Of a DNA stretch of 64,000 nucleotides, positions 36,519 through 46,953 are shown in pieces. A program made the translations under genes and the position numbers. The notes beneath the pieces are model-generated. The model was not told where the DNA came from. It worked only from the letters and a program-made list of their open reading frames with translations, and did not search any database. Position 1 is the stretch's first letter, and the number at the start of each line of letters is the position of its first letter. Origin of the DNA: Gammaproteobacteria bacterium Ga0077536. Its GTDB lineage: Bacteria; Pseudomonadota; Gammaproteobacteria; Ga0077536. The stretch spans positions 124,001 to 188,000 of the forward strand of contig LNEL01000060.1 of assembly GCA_001464935.1 (NCBI GenBank), given 5' to 3'.

Positions 36519-37649
36519 ATGTCGTCCCCCGTTTTCGATCTGACCTGCGAACTGATCGCCCGGCGTTCGGTGACACCGGCGGACGAGGGTTGCCTCGATC
36601 TGATCGGGGCGCGCCTAGCACGCTGCGGCTTTACGCTCGAGCGTATCGATCACGAAGGCGTGTCGAACCTGTGGGCGACGCGCGGCACCACGGGTCCCGT
36701 GCTGTGCTTTGCCGGTCATACGGACGTCGTGCCGGCGGGCGACCTCGGTGCGTGGCGCTCGGATCCGTTCGTGCCGACGGTGCGTGACGGACATCTCTAT
36801 GGCCGGGGCGCGGCCGACATGAAGAGCAGCCTGGCGGCGATGGTCGTCGCGCTCGAACGCCTGTGCGCCGGCAGCGCCCCCGGCGGCACACTCGCCGTGC
36901 TGTTCACCTCGGACGAGGAAGGCGTTGCGATTCACGGCACCCGGCGCGTCGTCGAACAACTGCGCGCGCGCGGGCAGGCGCTCGATTACTGCCTCGTCGG
37001 CGAACCGAGCAGCCAGCGCCGGCTCGGCGATCTGCTGCGCAACGGCCGTCGCGGCTCGCTGAACGGGCGCCTGCGCGTGCACGGCGTGCAGGGCCATGTG
37101 GCTTACCCCGACAAGGGGCGCAATCCAATCCACCAGGCTCTGCCGGCGCTCGACGCGCTGCGCGCGATTGAATGGGATCGCGGCAACGAATTCTTTCCGG
37201 CCACCTCGTTCCAGATCTCCAACCTCAACGCCGGGACGGGCGCCGAGAACGTCATTCCACCGACGCTCGAAGCCTGGTTCAACTTCCGCTACTCGACGGC
37301 GAGCACCGCCGAAGGCCTCAAGGCGCAGGTGATCGAGGTGCTCGATCGGCATCGGCTCGACTATGAACTGACGTGGCAGTTGTCCGGCGAACCCTTCCTG
37401 ACGGCGGGTGGACGCCTGCTCGACGCCGTGCAGGCGACGCTGGCGGCAGAACTGGGCGTCACGCCCGAACTCTCGACCGGCGGTGGCACGTCCGATGGTC
37501 GTTTCATCGCGACGCTCGGCACCGAAGTCATCGAACTCGGGCCGCTCAACGAGACCATCCACAAAATCGACGAATGCGTGAAGGTCGAGGATCTGGAGCC
37601 ACTGGCCAGGCTGTACGAAGGAATTGCGCGGCGGGTGCTCGGCGGGTAA
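36519..37649 (+). CDS. dapE: Succinyl-diaminopimelate desuccinylase
   Basis: Di-zinc M20 peptidase-family enzyme of lysine/meso-diaminopimelate synthesis (376 aa). Metal ligands and family motifs: FAGHTDVVPAGD, YGRGAADMKSSLAAM, FTSDEEGVAIHGT with the catalytic Glu pair, GRRGSLNGRL, and near the end LSTGGGTSDGRFIA and ELGPLNETIHKIDE. The last motif separates DapE from ArgE, whose gene is at 43946. It starts 1 nt after the methyltransferase stop. Confidence 0.96.
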   Translation: MSSPVFDLTCELIARRSVTPADEGCLDLIGARLARCGFTLERIDHEGVSNLWATRGTTGPVLCFAGHTDVVPAGDLGAWRSDPFVPTVRDGHLYGRGAADMKSSLAAMVVALERLCAGSAPGGTLAVLFTSDEEGVAIHGTRRVVEQLRARGQALDYCLVGEPSSQRRLGDLLRNGRRGSLNGRLRVHGVQGHVAYPDKGRNPIHQALPALDALRAIEWDRGNEFFPATSFQISNLNAGTGAENVIPPTLEAWFNFRYSTASTAEGLKAQVIEVLDRHRLDYELTWQLSGEPFLTAGGRLLDAVQATLAAELGVTPELSTGGGTSDGRFIATLGTEVIELGPLNETIHKIDECVKVEDLEPLARLYEGIARRVLGG

Positions 37650-37683
37650 CTCGGACTGGGTGACTGGTCACCGCGGATTTTCA

Positions 37684-37814
37684 GCCACCGAGAACACCGA
37701 GATTTTTTGAATGAGTCCGTGCAGGTCTGATGCGTGGATGAGGAGTGCGGCAAGCGCATTGCCGCCTGTGCCTTGCTCTATTGCGATCGCGGTGTCCTCT
37801 GTGTTCTCGGTGGC
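37684..37814. repeat. Inverted pair of GCCACCGAGAACAC repeats with inner hairpin
   Basis: The left arm (37684-37702) reads GCCACCGAGAACACCGAGA; the right arm (37791-37814) is its reverse complement with small changes (ends TGTTCTCGGTGGC). Between them is a perfect stem-loop GCGGCAA-GCGCA-TTGCCGC (37747-37765). The arms belong to the same 9-nt-periodic family as 54841-54866 and 56671-56730. The element fills the gap between convergent dapE and aceA. Confidence 0.7.
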
Positions 37815-37900
37815 CAATCACGACCTCACCGGCACGCACCAGGTCGGTCCCTGCTCGATGTGACACGTTGGCTGCGCCGGAATCCGGGGCCGGAAACGAA

Positions 37901-37922
37901 CCGGCCCGCAAAAGCGGGCCGG
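37901..37922. terminator. Hairpin terminator downstream of aceA
   Basis: Perfect 9-bp stem CCGGCCCGC / GCGGGCCGG with an AAAA loop. On the minus strand it lies 27 nt after the aceA stop and is followed by TTCGTTTCC, a moderate U-rich stretch. It could also stop transcription arriving from dapE. Confidence 0.75.
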
Positions 37923-37949
37923 TGGTGAGACTCGGGAGAGGTCAGCGGT

Positions 37950-39233
37950 TTAGTGGAACTGCTCTTCCTCGGTCGAGCCCGTCAGCGCCGTCACCGAGGA
38001 CTTGCCGCCCTGGATCACGGTGGTGACGTCGTCGAAGTAGCCCGCGCCCACTTCCTGCTGGTGGCTGGCGAAGGTGTAGCCGCGCTTGGCCGCCGCGAAT
38101 TCCTTCTCCTGCACCATTTCGACGTAGGCGGTCATGCCCTTCGTCACGTACTCGTTGGCGAGGTCGAACATGTTGTACCACATGTTGTGAACACCGGCCA
38201 AAGTGATGAACTGGTACTTGTAGCCCATCGCGCCGAGTTCACGCTGGAACTTCGCGATCGTCGCGTCGTCGAGGTTCTTCTTCCAGTTGAACGACGGCGA
38301 GCAGTTGTAGGCCAGCAGCTGATCGGGGAACTGCTTGCGGATCGCCTCGGCGAAACGCTTGGCTTCGTCGAGATCCGGCACCGCGGTTTCACACCACAGC
38401 AGATCGGCATACGGCGCATAGGACAGGCCACGGTCGATCGCCTGGTCGAGGCCGGCACGCGTGACATAGAGGCCTTCGCTGGTGCGCTCGCCGGTCACGA
38501 AGCGCTTGTCGCGCTCGTCGACGTCGGAGGTCAGCAGGTTTGCAGCGTTCGCGTCGGTGCGGGCGAGAACCACCGTCGGCACGCCGGCGGTGTCGGCGGC
38601 GAGACGCGCGGAGGTCAGCTTCTGCACGGCTTCCTGCGTCGGCACCAGCACCTTGCCACCCATGTGGCCGCACTTCTTGACGGACGCGAGCTGGTCTTCG
38701 AAGTGCACGCCCGCGGCGCCCGCTTCGATCATGTTCTTCATCAGTTCGAAGGCATTCAGCACACCGCCGAAACCGGCTTCGGCGTCGGCGACGATCGGTG
38801 CGAAGTAGTCGATGTCGTTCTTGCCCTTCGACCACTGGATTTCGTCAGCGCGCTTGAACGCGTTGTTGATGCGGCGGACCACCGCGGGCACGGAGTTCAC
38901 GGCATACAGCGACTGGTCGGGATACATCGTTTCGCTGGTGTTCGCATCGGCCGCGACCTGCCAGCCCGACAGATAGATGGCTTTCACACCGGCCTTCACC
39001 TGCTGCACGGCCTGGCCGCCGGTCAGGGCGCCGAGGCAGGGGACGAACGGCTCTTCATTGACCAGCTTCCACAGCTTCTCGGCGCCACGGCGGGCGAGCG
39101 AGTGCTCGATGTGGACACTGCCGCGCAGGCGCACGACGTCTTCAGCCGTGTAATCGCGGCGGACGCCCTTCCAGCGCGGGCTCGTGGCCCATTCTTGCTT
39201 CAGTTGTTCCACCTGGTCTTTGAACGATGCCAT
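37950..39233 (-). CDS. aceA: Isocitrate lyase
   Basis: Glyoxylate-shunt enzyme splitting isocitrate into glyoxylate and succinate (427 aa from the ATG at 39233, which has AGGAGA 8 nt upstream; six more codons are open to 39251). The active-site Cys is in [20 protein letters not shown]. Also seen: [49 protein letters not shown] and [19 protein letters not shown]. Length matches the short bacterial class. No malate synthase lies nearby. The upstream region is unusually long (706 bp to clpS). Confidence 0.97.
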   Translation of the reverse strand: MASFKDQVEQLKQEWATSPRWKGVRRDYTAEDVVRLRGSVHIEHSLARRGAEKLWKLVNEEPFVPCLGALTGGQAVQQVKAGVKAIYLSGWQVAADANTSETMYPDQSLYAVNSVPAVVRRINNAFKRADEIQWSKGKNDIDYFAPIVADAEAGFGGVLNAFELMKNMIEAGAAGVHFEDQLASVKKCGHMGGKVLVPTQEAVQKLTSARLAADTAGVPTVVLARTDANAANLLTSDVDERDKRFVTGERTSEGLYVTRAGLDQAIDRGLSYAPYADLLWCETAVPDLDEAKRFAEAIRKQFPDQLLAYNCSPSFNWKKNLDDATIAKFQRELGAMGYKYQFITLAGVHNMWYNMFDLANEYVTKGMTAYVEMVQEKEFAAAKRGYTFASHQQEVGAGYFDDVTTVIQGGKSSVTALTGSTEEEQFH

Positions 39234-39939
39234 CTCAGTTTCTCCTGCCAATCAATTTGTTCGTGGCTGCCATTACCGGCGCCGTTCGCGGCGGGTGGCG
39301 CGGGTCGTCCCGCGGCGCAGCCTTGATAAAAAGGTGTGCTCTTGACCCCCCCGGGTCCAAGGGTCCCGGGGACAGCGTCAACGCGGGCAACCGCGGGTTG
39401 CGTCGGGCGCCGGAAGTCTGATCGCTGCCGAAGTGCCGTTCCGCGCCGCTCCGTCGGCCGTGCGCGCCGCCGTCGGGGCGGAAGGCGGCGCATCGTAATC
39501 CGCGGCCCGGTCGCCAGCAACGAGGCGGGGCGCGGGTCCGGTGCAGTGTGACGCTTGTTATCGATCGGGCATCGCCCGCTCGTCGGAGGTGCCGCCCGGT
39601 CTCGAGGCTGCCGCGAGACTGCAGCTTTCCACCCGTCTTATCCGGTCGATGGTGCGCCGCACAGCGGCCGCTGTCAACCGGGCGCCGCCGGGCCTGCGAA
39701 GCAATCCGCGTTGCTGCCGGCGACGTAGAGATTTCACGGGGATTGGCGCTATCGATTGGGTGTCCGTCTGCCACACAGCCGGATGTCGGTAGCGCGCGGC
39801 CGCATTGTGAAACGGTGGCGGCGGCCCCATCTGGAGAGGCAGACGGCAGCGCCCACCGCGCCTATCGCCGAGAATTTCGAAGTCCGTATAATCGGGTCGA
39901 ACCGGTATTGAACGTCAAGAATCGAGCAGTTCCAGAACG
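39234..39939. other. 706-bp region without a convincing gene between aceA and clpS
   Basis: Open frames exist on both strands but are Arg/Pro-rich, lack ribosome-binding sites and match no family I know. Visible structure: a hairpin near 39345-39370 (CCCCGGGTCC-AAG-GGTCCCGGGG with one mismatch) beside a TTGATAAAAA stretch (~39327-39336), and the clpS -10 box at 39887. It probably holds the aceA control region and the clpS promoter; a small RNA is possible but not shown. Confidence 0.5.
39887..39892 (+). promoter_or_regulatory. Consensus -10 box upstream of clpS
   Basis: TATAAT, 47 nt before the clpS ATG, which would give a leader of about 40 nt. No good -35 hexamer is found at 16-18 nt spacing, and there is no TGn extension. 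Confidence 0.4.
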
Positions 39940-40260
39940 ATGGCCGACAAGCAGCGAACCGAGCGGGAATCCGGTCTTGCGGTGCAGGATGCACGCCCCA
40001 AGGTCAAGAAACCGCCGTTGTACAAAGTCGTGATGCTGAACGACGACTACACGCCGATGGAATTCGTCGTGCACGTGCTCGAAACTTTTTTCAGCCTCGA
40101 TCGCAATGCAGCGACGCGCATCATGCTCGAGGTGCATACTCGGGGCAAAGGAATCTGTGGCGTATTTACGCACGAGATTGCTGAAACGAAGGCGGCGCAG
40201 GTCAATACTTATGCGCGTGAGAATCAGCATCCGCTGCTGTGCACGCTAGAGCTTGCATAG
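39940..40260 (+). CDS. clpS: ATP-dependent Clp protease adaptor ClpS
   Basis: N-end rule adaptor that delivers substrates to ClpAP (106 aa). Conserved core: [20 protein letters not shown], with the Asn-Asp-Asp substrate pocket, and [20 protein letters not shown] followed by [14 protein letters not shown]. The disordered N-terminal ~25 residues engage ClpA. It sits 60 nt upstream of clpA, the usual pair. Confidence 0.97.
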   Translation: MADKQRTERESGLAVQDARPKVKKPPLYKVVMLNDDYTPMEFVVHVLETFFSLDRNAATRIMLEVHTRGKGICGVFTHEIAETKAAQVNTYARENQHPLLCTLELA

Positions 40261-40320
40261 AGGTCTCGTACCCGGTGATGGAACCCACGCGTCCCATATC
40301 ATGAAAGGCAGGTAAGCGCC

Positions 40321-42591
40321 GTGCTCAGCAAAGAGTTGGAAGTCACTCTCAACCTGGCGTTCAAGGCTGCGCGCGAGCAACGCCATGAATTCATGACGGT
40401 CGAGCACCTGCTGCTCGGCCTGCTCGACAACCCCACCGCGGCCAAGGTGCTGCGCGCCTGCGGCGCGGACCTCAACCAGCTGCGGCGACAACTCGTCGAT
40501 TTCATCCGGGACAACGCCCCGGTGTTGCCCGACGACGACGATCGCGATACCCAGCCGACACTCGGCTTCCAGCGAGTCCTGCAGCGGGCCGTGTTCCACG
40601 TGCAGTCCTCGGGGAAGAAGGAAGTGACCGGCGCGAACGTGCTGGTCGCCATCTTCGGCGAGCGCGAATCGCAGGCCGTGTACCTGCTGAACCAGCAGAA
40701 CATCGCGCGACTCGATGTCGTCAACTGCATCTCCCACGGGATCTCGAAGGTCAACGAGGAAGAATCGAGCAGCGAGACGAACAACAACACCGAAGAGGAA
40801 GCCGAACAGGGCGAAGGGCAGAAGAACGCGCTCGACCAGTTCTGCACCAACCTCAACGAACAGGCGCGCAAGGGCAAGATCGACCCGCTGATCGGCCGCC
40901 AGGAGGAAGTCGAGCGCACGGTGCAGATCCTGTGCCGCCGGCGCAAGAACAATCCGCTCTACGTCGGCGAGGCCGGCGTCGGCAAAACCGCGATCGCCGA
41001 AGGCCTGGCGAAGAAGATCGTCGACAAGGACGTGCCCGAAGTGCTGCAGAGCTCGACGATATACTCGCTCGACCTCGGCGCGCTGCTCGCCGGCACCAAG
41101 TACCGCGGCGATTTCGAGAAGCGCCTGAAGAGCGTCATCAACGCGCTGAAGCGCGAACCCGGCGCAGTGCTGTTCATCGACGAAATCCACACCATCATCG
41201 GTGCGGGCGCGGCGTCCGGCGGCGTGATGGACGCGTCGAACCTGATCAAGCCGATGCTCGCCTCGGGCGAGATCAAGTGCATCGGCTCGACGACCTACCA
41301 GGAATACCGCGGCATCTTCGAAAAGGATCGCGCGCTGTCGCGCCGGTTCCAGAAGATTGACGTGCCGGAACCGTCGGTCGAGGAAACCTTCAAGATCCTG
41401 CAGGGCCTGAAGTCGCGCTTCGAGGAGCACCACGAGGTCAAGTACACGAACCACGCGCTGCGCTCGGCGGCGGAACTGACCGCGCGCTACATCAATGACC
41501 GGCATCTGCCGGACAAGGCGATCGACATCATCGACGAGGCCGGCGCGCGCCAGCGGCTGGCACCGCCGTCACGACGCAAGAAAACGATCGGCTCTCCGGA
41601 GATCGAGGAGATCGTCGCCAAGGTGGCCCGCATTCCGCCGAAGACCGTGTCGAGTTCGGACCGCGAAGTGCTGCAGCATCTCGAACGCGATCTGAAGATG
41701 ACGGTGTTCGGCCAGGAGGAAGCCATCCAGATGCTCGCCGCGGCGATCAAGATGGCGCGCTCGGGACTCGGCCAGACCGAAAAGCCGATTGGTTCCTTCC
41801 TGTTCGCGGGACCGACTGGCGTCGGCAAGACCGAGGTCACGCGCCAGCTCGCCCGCGTGCTCGGCATCGAACTCGTGCGCTTCGACATGTCGGAATACAT
41901 GGAGCGTCACACGGTCTCGCGGCTCATTGGCGCGCCGCCCGGCTATGTCGGTTACGACACGGGTGGCCTGCTGACCGAAGCAATCAACAAGCAGCCCCAC
42001 GCCGTGCTGTTGCTCGACGAGATGGAGAAGGCGCATCCGGATGTCTTCAACGTGCTGCTGCAGGTCATGGACCACGGCACGCTGACGGACGCCAACGGCC
42101 GCAAGACCGACTTCCGCAATGTCATCATCGTGATGACGACGAATGCGGGCGCCGAACGGGTGAGCCGGACTTCCATCGGATTCTCGACGCAGGACCACTC
42201 GACCGACGCGCTCGAGGAAATCAAGCGCATGTTCAGCCCCGAGTTCCGCAACCGGCTCGACGCGATCATCCAGTTCCGCGCGCTGGCGCCGGAGACGATC
42301 GCCCACGTCGTCGACAAGTTCCTCATCGAGCTCGAAAGCCAGCTCGATGCGAAGAAGGTCACGATGGAGGTCACGACCGAAGCGCGCGCGTGGCTGGCGG
42401 AGCACGGCTACGATCGCCTGATGGGTGCGCGGCCGATGAGCCGGCTCATCCGCGAGAAGATCAAGAAGCCGCTCGCCGAGGAACTGCTGTTCGGCAAACT
42501 CGAGAACGGCGGCCATGTCAGCGTGGTCGTGCGCGATGACGACATCGCCATCGAGATGGAAGCCGAGACGCCGGTCGCCAACCCGGTCTGA
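40321..42591 (+). CDS. clpA: ATP-dependent Clp protease ATP-binding subunit ClpA
   Basis: AAA+ unfoldase of the ClpAP protease (756 aa). Order: N-domain ([36 protein letters not shown]); D1 with Walker [21 protein letters not shown] and Walker [16 protein letters not shown]2 with [20 protein letters not shown] and [20 protein letters not shown]. It lacks the long middle coiled-coil of ClpB. Start is GTG 40321 with AAAGGCAGG upstream. ClpP is not in the window. Confidence 0.97.
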   Translation: MLSKELEVTLNLAFKAAREQRHEFMTVEHLLLGLLDNPTAAKVLRACGADLNQLRRQLVDFIRDNAPVLPDDDDRDTQPTLGFQRVLQRAVFHVQSSGKKEVTGANVLVAIFGERESQAVYLLNQQNIARLDVVNCISHGISKVNEEESSSETNNNTEEEAEQGEGQKNALDQFCTNLNEQARKGKIDPLIGRQEEVERTVQILCRRRKNNPLYVGEAGVGKTAIAEGLAKKIVDKDVPEVLQSSTIYSLDLGALLAGTKYRGDFEKRLKSVINALKREPGAVLFIDEIHTIIGAGAASGGVMDASNLIKPMLASGEIKCIGSTTYQEYRGIFEKDRALSRRFQKIDVPEPSVEETFKILQGLKSRFEEHHEVKYTNHALRSAAELTARYINDRHLPDKAIDIIDEAGARQRLAPPSRRKKTIGSPEIEEIVAKVARIPPKTVSSSDREVLQHLERDLKMTVFGQEEAIQMLAAAIKMARSGLGQTEKPIGSFLFAGPTGVGKTEVTRQLARVLGIELVRFDMSEYMERHTVSRLIGAPPGYVGYDTGGLLTEAINKQPHAVLLLDEMEKAHPDVFNVLLQVMDHGTLTDANGRKTDFRNVIIVMTTNAGAERVSRTSIGFSTQDHSTDALEEIKRMFSPEFRNRLDAIIQFRALAPETIAHVVDKFLIELESQLDAKKVTMEVTTEARAWLAEHGYDRLMGARPMSRLIREKIKKPLAEELLFGKLENGGHVSVVVRDDDIAIEMEAETPVANPV

Positions 42592-42597
42592 ACGCCA

Positions 42598-42624
42598 ACG
42601 GCGCGGCGCGGTGCGCCGCGCCGT
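42598..42624. terminator. Bidirectional hairpin between clpA and argA
   Basis: Perfect 12-bp stem ACGGCGCGGCGC / GCGCCGCGCCGT with a GGT loop, placed between the two convergent stop codons (7 nt after clpA, touching the argA stop). No U-tract follows on either side. Confidence 0.6.
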
Positions 42625-43949
42625 CAGCGCGCGAGCGTCTTGCTCAGTACCAGCGAGTTGCGCTGGTAGTTGTACAGCGCCTGCCGCCCCATCGGCAGGC
42701 TTTCCAGCCCCTGCTTGACGTAGCCATGCTCCTGGAACCAGTGCGTGGCCTGCGTCGTCAGCACGAACACTGAATTTACGCCCGCCTCTGCCGCGCGCCG
42801 TTCGAGCGCCGCGATCAGCAGGGCGCCGAAACCGGCACTGCGATAATCCGGATGGACCGCGATGCACGCGAGTTCGGACATGCCGTCCGACGGATACGGA
42901 TACACCGCACCGCAGGCAACGGTCAGACCATCGCGCACCATCACCGTGAAGTGATCGATCTCGATTTCGAGCTTCTCGCGCGAGCGCTTGACCAGCACCC
43001 CGGACGCCTCCAGTGGCTCGATCAGATCGAGGATGCCGCCGACATCGTCGATCGTCGCGCGCCGCAGCTGGTCGAAAGGGGCGTCGCTGAACATCGTCCC
43101 GACGCCATCGCGCGTGAAGAGCTCGAGCAGCAGCGATCCGTCGTCGACGCTCGACACGAGGTGCACGCGGCCGACCCCGAGCTTGCAGGCGCGCAGCGCG
43201 GCGGCCAGCACCGGTGCCGGCGGACCGCCCTCGGCGATCTCGGTCGCCCGGATCTCCGGCGGCGTCAGCTGTCGCAAGGCGCGCCCGGACCGGTCGCGAA
43301 TTTCCGGCGTCGGCGTGAACAGCACGAGCTTGCCGGCGGCCAGTTCGCCCGCCACGGCGGTGGCGAGTTCCAGCGCGTTCAGGCTGAACAGCTCGCCGGT
43401 CGGCGAGTAGCCCAGCGGTGAAAGCAGCACGAGATCGGCGTGCTCGAGCTGTGCGCGCAGGCCTGCGATGTCGATGCGGCGCAGTTCGCCCGTGAACTGC
43501 AGGTCGATGCCACCGATGACGCCGGCCGGCCGCGCGACGACGAAGTTGCCGCCGAGGATTCTGATCGCGCCGCCTCCGGGCTGGCGCTGCCCGGTCGCAT
43601 GCGCGAACTGCGCCTCGATCGTGAAGCGCACCGCGGCGACCGCCTGTTTGACTTCACCGAGTGCGGCGCTGTCGGTGACGCGCAGATCACCAGCCATGCG
43701 CGTGGCGATGCCGGCGGCGGCGAGTCGGTCCTCCACCTGCGGCCGCGCGCCGTGCACGACGACGAGCTTCACGCCAATGCCGGTCAGCAGTGAGAGATCC
43801 TGCACCACGTGCTGGAAAGTCGGCCCGGCCACGAGATCGCCGCCGAGGTACACCACGAAGGTCTGGCCGCGATGGGCGCGCAGGTATGGCGAGGCTTCGC
43901 GCATCCAGCGCACGAAACCGGCATGGTCCTGGGGACTGAGCTTGCTCAT
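42624..43949 (-). CDS. argA: Amino-acid N-acetyltransferase (N-acetylglutamate synthase)
   Basis: First step of arginine synthesis: acetyl-CoA plus glutamate. 441 aa with an N-terminal amino-acid-kinase-like domain (GQTFVVYLGGDLV, VKLVVVHGARPQVEDRL, GVIGGIDLQFTGELRRID) that binds arginine in the family, and a C-terminal GNAT domain (from ~residue 290; ELACIAVHPDYRSAGFGALL). The start overlaps the argE stop by 4 nt (ATGA), giving an argE-argA operon. Confidence 0.95.
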   Translation of the reverse strand: MSKLSPQDHAGFVRWMREASPYLRAHRGQTFVVYLGGDLVAGPTFQHVVQDLSLLTGIGVKLVVVHGARPQVEDRLAAAGIATRMAGDLRVTDSAALGEVKQAVAAVRFTIEAQFAHATGQRQPGGGAIRILGGNFVVARPAGVIGGIDLQFTGELRRIDIAGLRAQLEHADLVLLSPLGYSPTGELFSLNALELATAVAGELAAGKLVLFTPTPEIRDRSGRALRQLTPPEIRATEIAEGGPPAPVLAAALRACKLGVGRVHLVSSVDDGSLLLELFTRDGVGTMFSDAPFDQLRRATIDDVGGILDLIEPLEASGVLVKRSREKLEIEIDHFTVMVRDGLTVACGAVYPYPSDGMSELACIAVHPDYRSAGFGALLIAALERRAAEAGVNSVFVLTTQATHWFQEHGYVKQGLESLPMGRQALYNYQRNSLVLSKTLAR

Positions 43950-45094
43950 GCGCAGCAGATTCTCCGGATGAAGGCCTCGGTGTACTCGACCATGCGCAGC
44001 AATGCTGCGACCTCGACGTATTCGTCGGGTTGATGGGCCTGCGCGATGGCGCCCGGCCCGAGCACGATGGTCTCGATGCCGAGTTCGCTGAAGAACGGCG
44101 CCTCGGTCGCGAACGTCACCGAGCCGGCGCGCGTGCCGGTGATGGCCTGCGCATGACGCACCATCTCGCCCGCTGCACTGGTCGCATAGGGGGGAATCGG
44201 CGTCATCAGCTCGCGCACATCGCAGCCCAGGCCGCTGCCGGCGACTGCGGCATCGACCCGGGCGACGAGCTCATCGACGGTTGCGGCCGGATCTTGGCCG
44301 GGCACGAAGCGCAGGTCTAGCAGCAGCTCGCAGTGCCCGCAGATCCGGTTCGCATTGTCGCCGCCCCTGATCGCACCGAAATTCAGCGTCGGATGCGGCA
44401 CATCGAAATCGGGGCTGTGGTGGCGGGTGGCGAGGGCAGCGCGCCAGTCATCGAGGGCATTCAGCACGTGGCGCATGCCGTCGAGCGCATTGACGCCGAG
44501 CGCCGGATTGCTGGCGTGACCGCTGCGCCCGTGCAGGTCCACGCCGAGTTGTGCGACGCCCTTGTGCATGTGGACGGGTTTGAGCCCGGTCGGCTCGCCG
44601 ATCAGGCCGAAGCGCCCGAGCCGCCGGCCGCTCGCGACCAGTGCCCGGGCACCGGCCATCGAGGTTTCCTCGTCGGCGGTCGCCAGGATCGTCAGCGGGC
44701 GACGCAGGACCGCGCCGTCCAGCGCGTCGACTGCGGCAAGCGCGGCCGGAAAGAAGCATTTCATGTCGGCACTGCCGAGCCCGTACCAGCGGCCGTCGCG
44801 TTCGTCGAGCATGAACGGATCAGAGTGCCAGAGTGCAGGGTCGCAGGGCACCGTGTCGGTATGGCCGGCGAGCACGAGGCCGTCGTCGCCACTGCCGCGC
44901 TGCGCGATCAGATTGACCTTGCCGGCGGCGCCAACGCTCTGCAGTTCGACGTCGAAACCGCGCTCGGCGCACCACTGTGCGAGCAAATCGACGACCGCCC
45001 GGTTGCTGCAGTCGAGCGCCGGATCGGCGCTGCTGATCGAGCGCGCGGCGACGAGCGCGCCGAGCTGAGCTTTGAGGCTGGCAACTGGCGTCAT
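43946..45094 (-). CDS. argE: Acetylornithine deacetylase
   Basis: Removes acetate from N-acetylornithine (382 aa from the ATG at 45094; the longer frame to 45157 is not supported). M20 zinc-peptidase motifs: LVLAGHTDTVPCDPALWHSD, YGLGSADMKCFF, TADEETSMAGARAL, the dimer-domain HGRSGHASNPALGVNALD, and FATEAPFFSELGI near the C-terminus. The GHTDTVP form and the argA partner separate it from dapE at 36519. Divergent from ilvD. Confidence 0.93.
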   Translation of the reverse strand: MTPVASLKAQLGALVAARSISSADPALDCSNRAVVDLLAQWCAERGFDVELQSVGAAGKVNLIAQRGSGDDGLVLAGHTDTVPCDPALWHSDPFMLDERDGRWYGLGSADMKCFFPAALAAVDALDGAVLRRPLTILATADEETSMAGARALVASGRRLGRFGLIGEPTGLKPVHMHKGVAQLGVDLHGRSGHASNPALGVNALDGMRHVLNALDDWRAALATRHHSPDFDVPHPTLNFGAIRGGDNANRICGHCELLLDLRFVPGQDPAATVDELVARVDAAVAGSGLGCDVRELMTPIPPYATSAAGEMVRHAQAITGTRAGSVTFATEAPFFSELGIETIVLGPGAIAQAHQPDEYVEVAALLRMVEYTEAFIRRICCA

Positions 45095-45150
45095 GGTGAC
45101 GGCCCGGCTGGAAGATGTCGGCATTCTACACGCCACGCCGCCGCCCGGGC

Positions 45151-45179
45151 ACGACACCCCGGCTGCGCTCGTCTATGAT
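45151..45179 (+). promoter_or_regulatory. Probable sigma-70 promoter of ilvD
   Basis: ACGACA (45151-45156, 4 of 6 to TTGACA), exact 17-nt spacer, then TATGAT (45174-45179, 5 of 6). The start of transcription would be near 45186, leaving a leader of about 49 nt before the ATG at 45235. Confidence 0.45.
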
Positions 45180-45234
45180 CCGGCCGCAGAAATCCCGGCA
45201 CCGTCCGTGCCGCCCTACCCCTCTGGAGTGAACG

Positions 45235-46914
45235 ATGGCGAACAAATTGAACCGCGTCAGCGCCCGCATCACCGAACCGAAATCGCAGGGCGCCTCGCAG
45301 GCGATGCTCTACGCGACCGGGCTCACGCCGGACGACATGTCGAAGGCGCAAATCGGCATCGCCAGCGTGTGGTTCGAAGGCAATCCCTGCAACATGCACC
45401 TGCTGAGCCTCGGCGACTCGGTCAAGCAGGGCGTGAGCGCCGCCGGCATGATTGGCATGCGCTTCAACACGGTCGGCGTCAGCGACGGCATCTCGATGGG
45501 CACCGACGGCATGAGCTACTCGCTGCAGTCGCGCGAAATCATTGCCGACTCGATCGAAACCATCATGGGCGGCCAGTGGTACGACGGCCTGATCACGATC
45601 CCCGGCTGCGACAAGAACATGCCCGGCTGCGTGATGGCCATGGCGCGCCTGAACCGGCCGTCGCTGATGCTCTACGGCGGCACGATCAAGCCCGGCCACT
45701 CGCGCGGTGAAACGCTCGACATCATCTCCGCCTTCCAGAGCTATGGCGCCTACCTTGCCGGCACGATTACCGACGAGCGCCGCCAGGAAATCGTGCGCCA
45801 CGCCTGCCCCGGCGCGGGCGCCTGCGGCGGCATGTACACCGCGAACACGATGGCCTCCGCGATCGAGGCCCTGGGCCTGTCGCTGCCGTTCAGCTCGTCG
45901 ACCCCGGCGGTCGATCCGCTGAAGAAGGAAGAGTGCCGCCGCGCCGGCGAGGCGATCCGCCTGCTGCTCGAGCGCGACATCAAGCCGCGCGACATCATGA
46001 CGCGCGCCGCGTTCGAGAACGCCATGGTGGTGGTGACGGTGCTCGGCGGCTCGACGAACGCGGTGCTGCACCTGATCGCGATGGCGCGGACGGCCGGCAT
46101 CACGTTGACGCTCGAAGACTTCCAGGCTGTCAGCGATCGCGTGCCCTTCCTCGCCGACCTGAAGCCGAGCGGCAAGTACGTGATGGAAGACGTGCAGACG
46201 ATCGGCGGCATCCCGGCCGTGATGAAGTACCTGCTGAAGCACGGGCTGCTCGATGGCTCGTGCCTGACCTGCACCGGCTTCACCCTGGAAGAGAACCTGC
46301 GCGACGTGCCGGATCTGGCGCCGGGGCAGGAAGTCATCCGCCCGCTGGAGAACCCGATCAACCCGCGCGGCCACATCCAGATCCTCAAGGGCAATCTCGC
46401 GCCCGGCGGTTCGGTCGCGAAGATCACCGGCAAGGAAGGCCTGCGCTTCGCGGGCCCGGCGAAGGTCTACGACTCGGAAGAGCTGATGCTCGCAGCGCTC
46501 GAGCGCAAGGAAATCGCCAAGGGCGATGTCGTGGTGATCCGCTATGAAGGTCCGCAGGGCGGTCCGGGCATGCCGGAAATGCTGACGCCGACGTCCGCCA
46601 TCATGGGCGCCGGGCTCGGCAGCGATGTGGCGCTGATCACCGATGGCCGCTTCTCCGGCGGCTCGCACGGCTTCATCGTCGGCCACGTGGTGCCAGAGGC
46701 CCAGCAGGGCGGTCCGATTGCGCTGATCAAGACCGGCGATCACGTCACGATCGATGCCAGCACGAACCGGCTCGATGTCGACGTCAGTGACGAGGAACTC
46801 GCCAGGCGCAGGGCGGCATGGGTGATGCCGCCGTACAAGGCGACGCGGGGCACGCTCTACAAATTCATCAAGAACGTGAAATCGGCGTCCGAGGGCTGTG
46901 TGACCGACGAGTAA
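45235..46914 (+). CDS. ilvD: Dihydroxy-acid dehydratase
   Basis: Iron-sulfur enzyme of isoleucine, valine and pantothenate synthesis (559 aa). Cluster cysteines lie in [29 protein letters not shown] and [20 protein letters not shown]; the C-terminal [15 protein letters not shown] is a second family signature. Length fits the ~560-residue class found in many bacteria rather than E. coli IlvD (616). GGAG lies 8 nt before the ATG. Other ilv genes are not in the window. Confidence 0.96.
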   Translation: MANKLNRVSARITEPKSQGASQAMLYATGLTPDDMSKAQIGIASVWFEGNPCNMHLLSLGDSVKQGVSAAGMIGMRFNTVGVSDGISMGTDGMSYSLQSREIIADSIETIMGGQWYDGLITIPGCDKNMPGCVMAMARLNRPSLMLYGGTIKPGHSRGETLDIISAFQSYGAYLAGTITDERRQEIVRHACPGAGACGGMYTANTMASAIEALGLSLPFSSSTPAVDPLKKEECRRAGEAIRLLLERDIKPRDIMTRAAFENAMVVVTVLGGSTNAVLHLIAMARTAGITLTLEDFQAVSDRVPFLADLKPSGKYVMEDVQTIGGIPAVMKYLLKHGLLDGSCLTCTGFTLEENLRDVPDLAPGQEVIRPLENPINPRGHIQILKGNLAPGGSVAKITGKEGLRFAGPAKVYDSEELMLAALERKEIAKGDVVVIRYEGPQGGPGMPEMLTPTSAIMGAGLGSDVALITDGRFSGGSHGFIVGHVVPEAQQGGPIALIKTGDHVTIDASTNRLDVDVSDEELARRRAAWVMPPYKATRGTLYKFIKNVKSASEGCVTDE

Positions 46915-46930
46915 GTCGTCGCGGGCAGGA

Positions 46931-46953
46931 GGCAGCGGCGAACAGCCGCTGTC
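46931..46953. terminator. Hairpin between ilvD and the lytic transglycosylase gene
   Basis: Stem GGCAGCGGC / GCCGCTGTC (9 pairs, one G-U) with loop GAACA, placed between the convergent ends of ilvD and the SLT gene. Confidence 0.5.

Noticed and set aside
39235-39774. 179-codon minus-strand frame in the aceA-clpS gap
   Set aside because: Arg/Pro-rich, no ribosome-binding site, no family resemblance, and overlaps the aceA start region.
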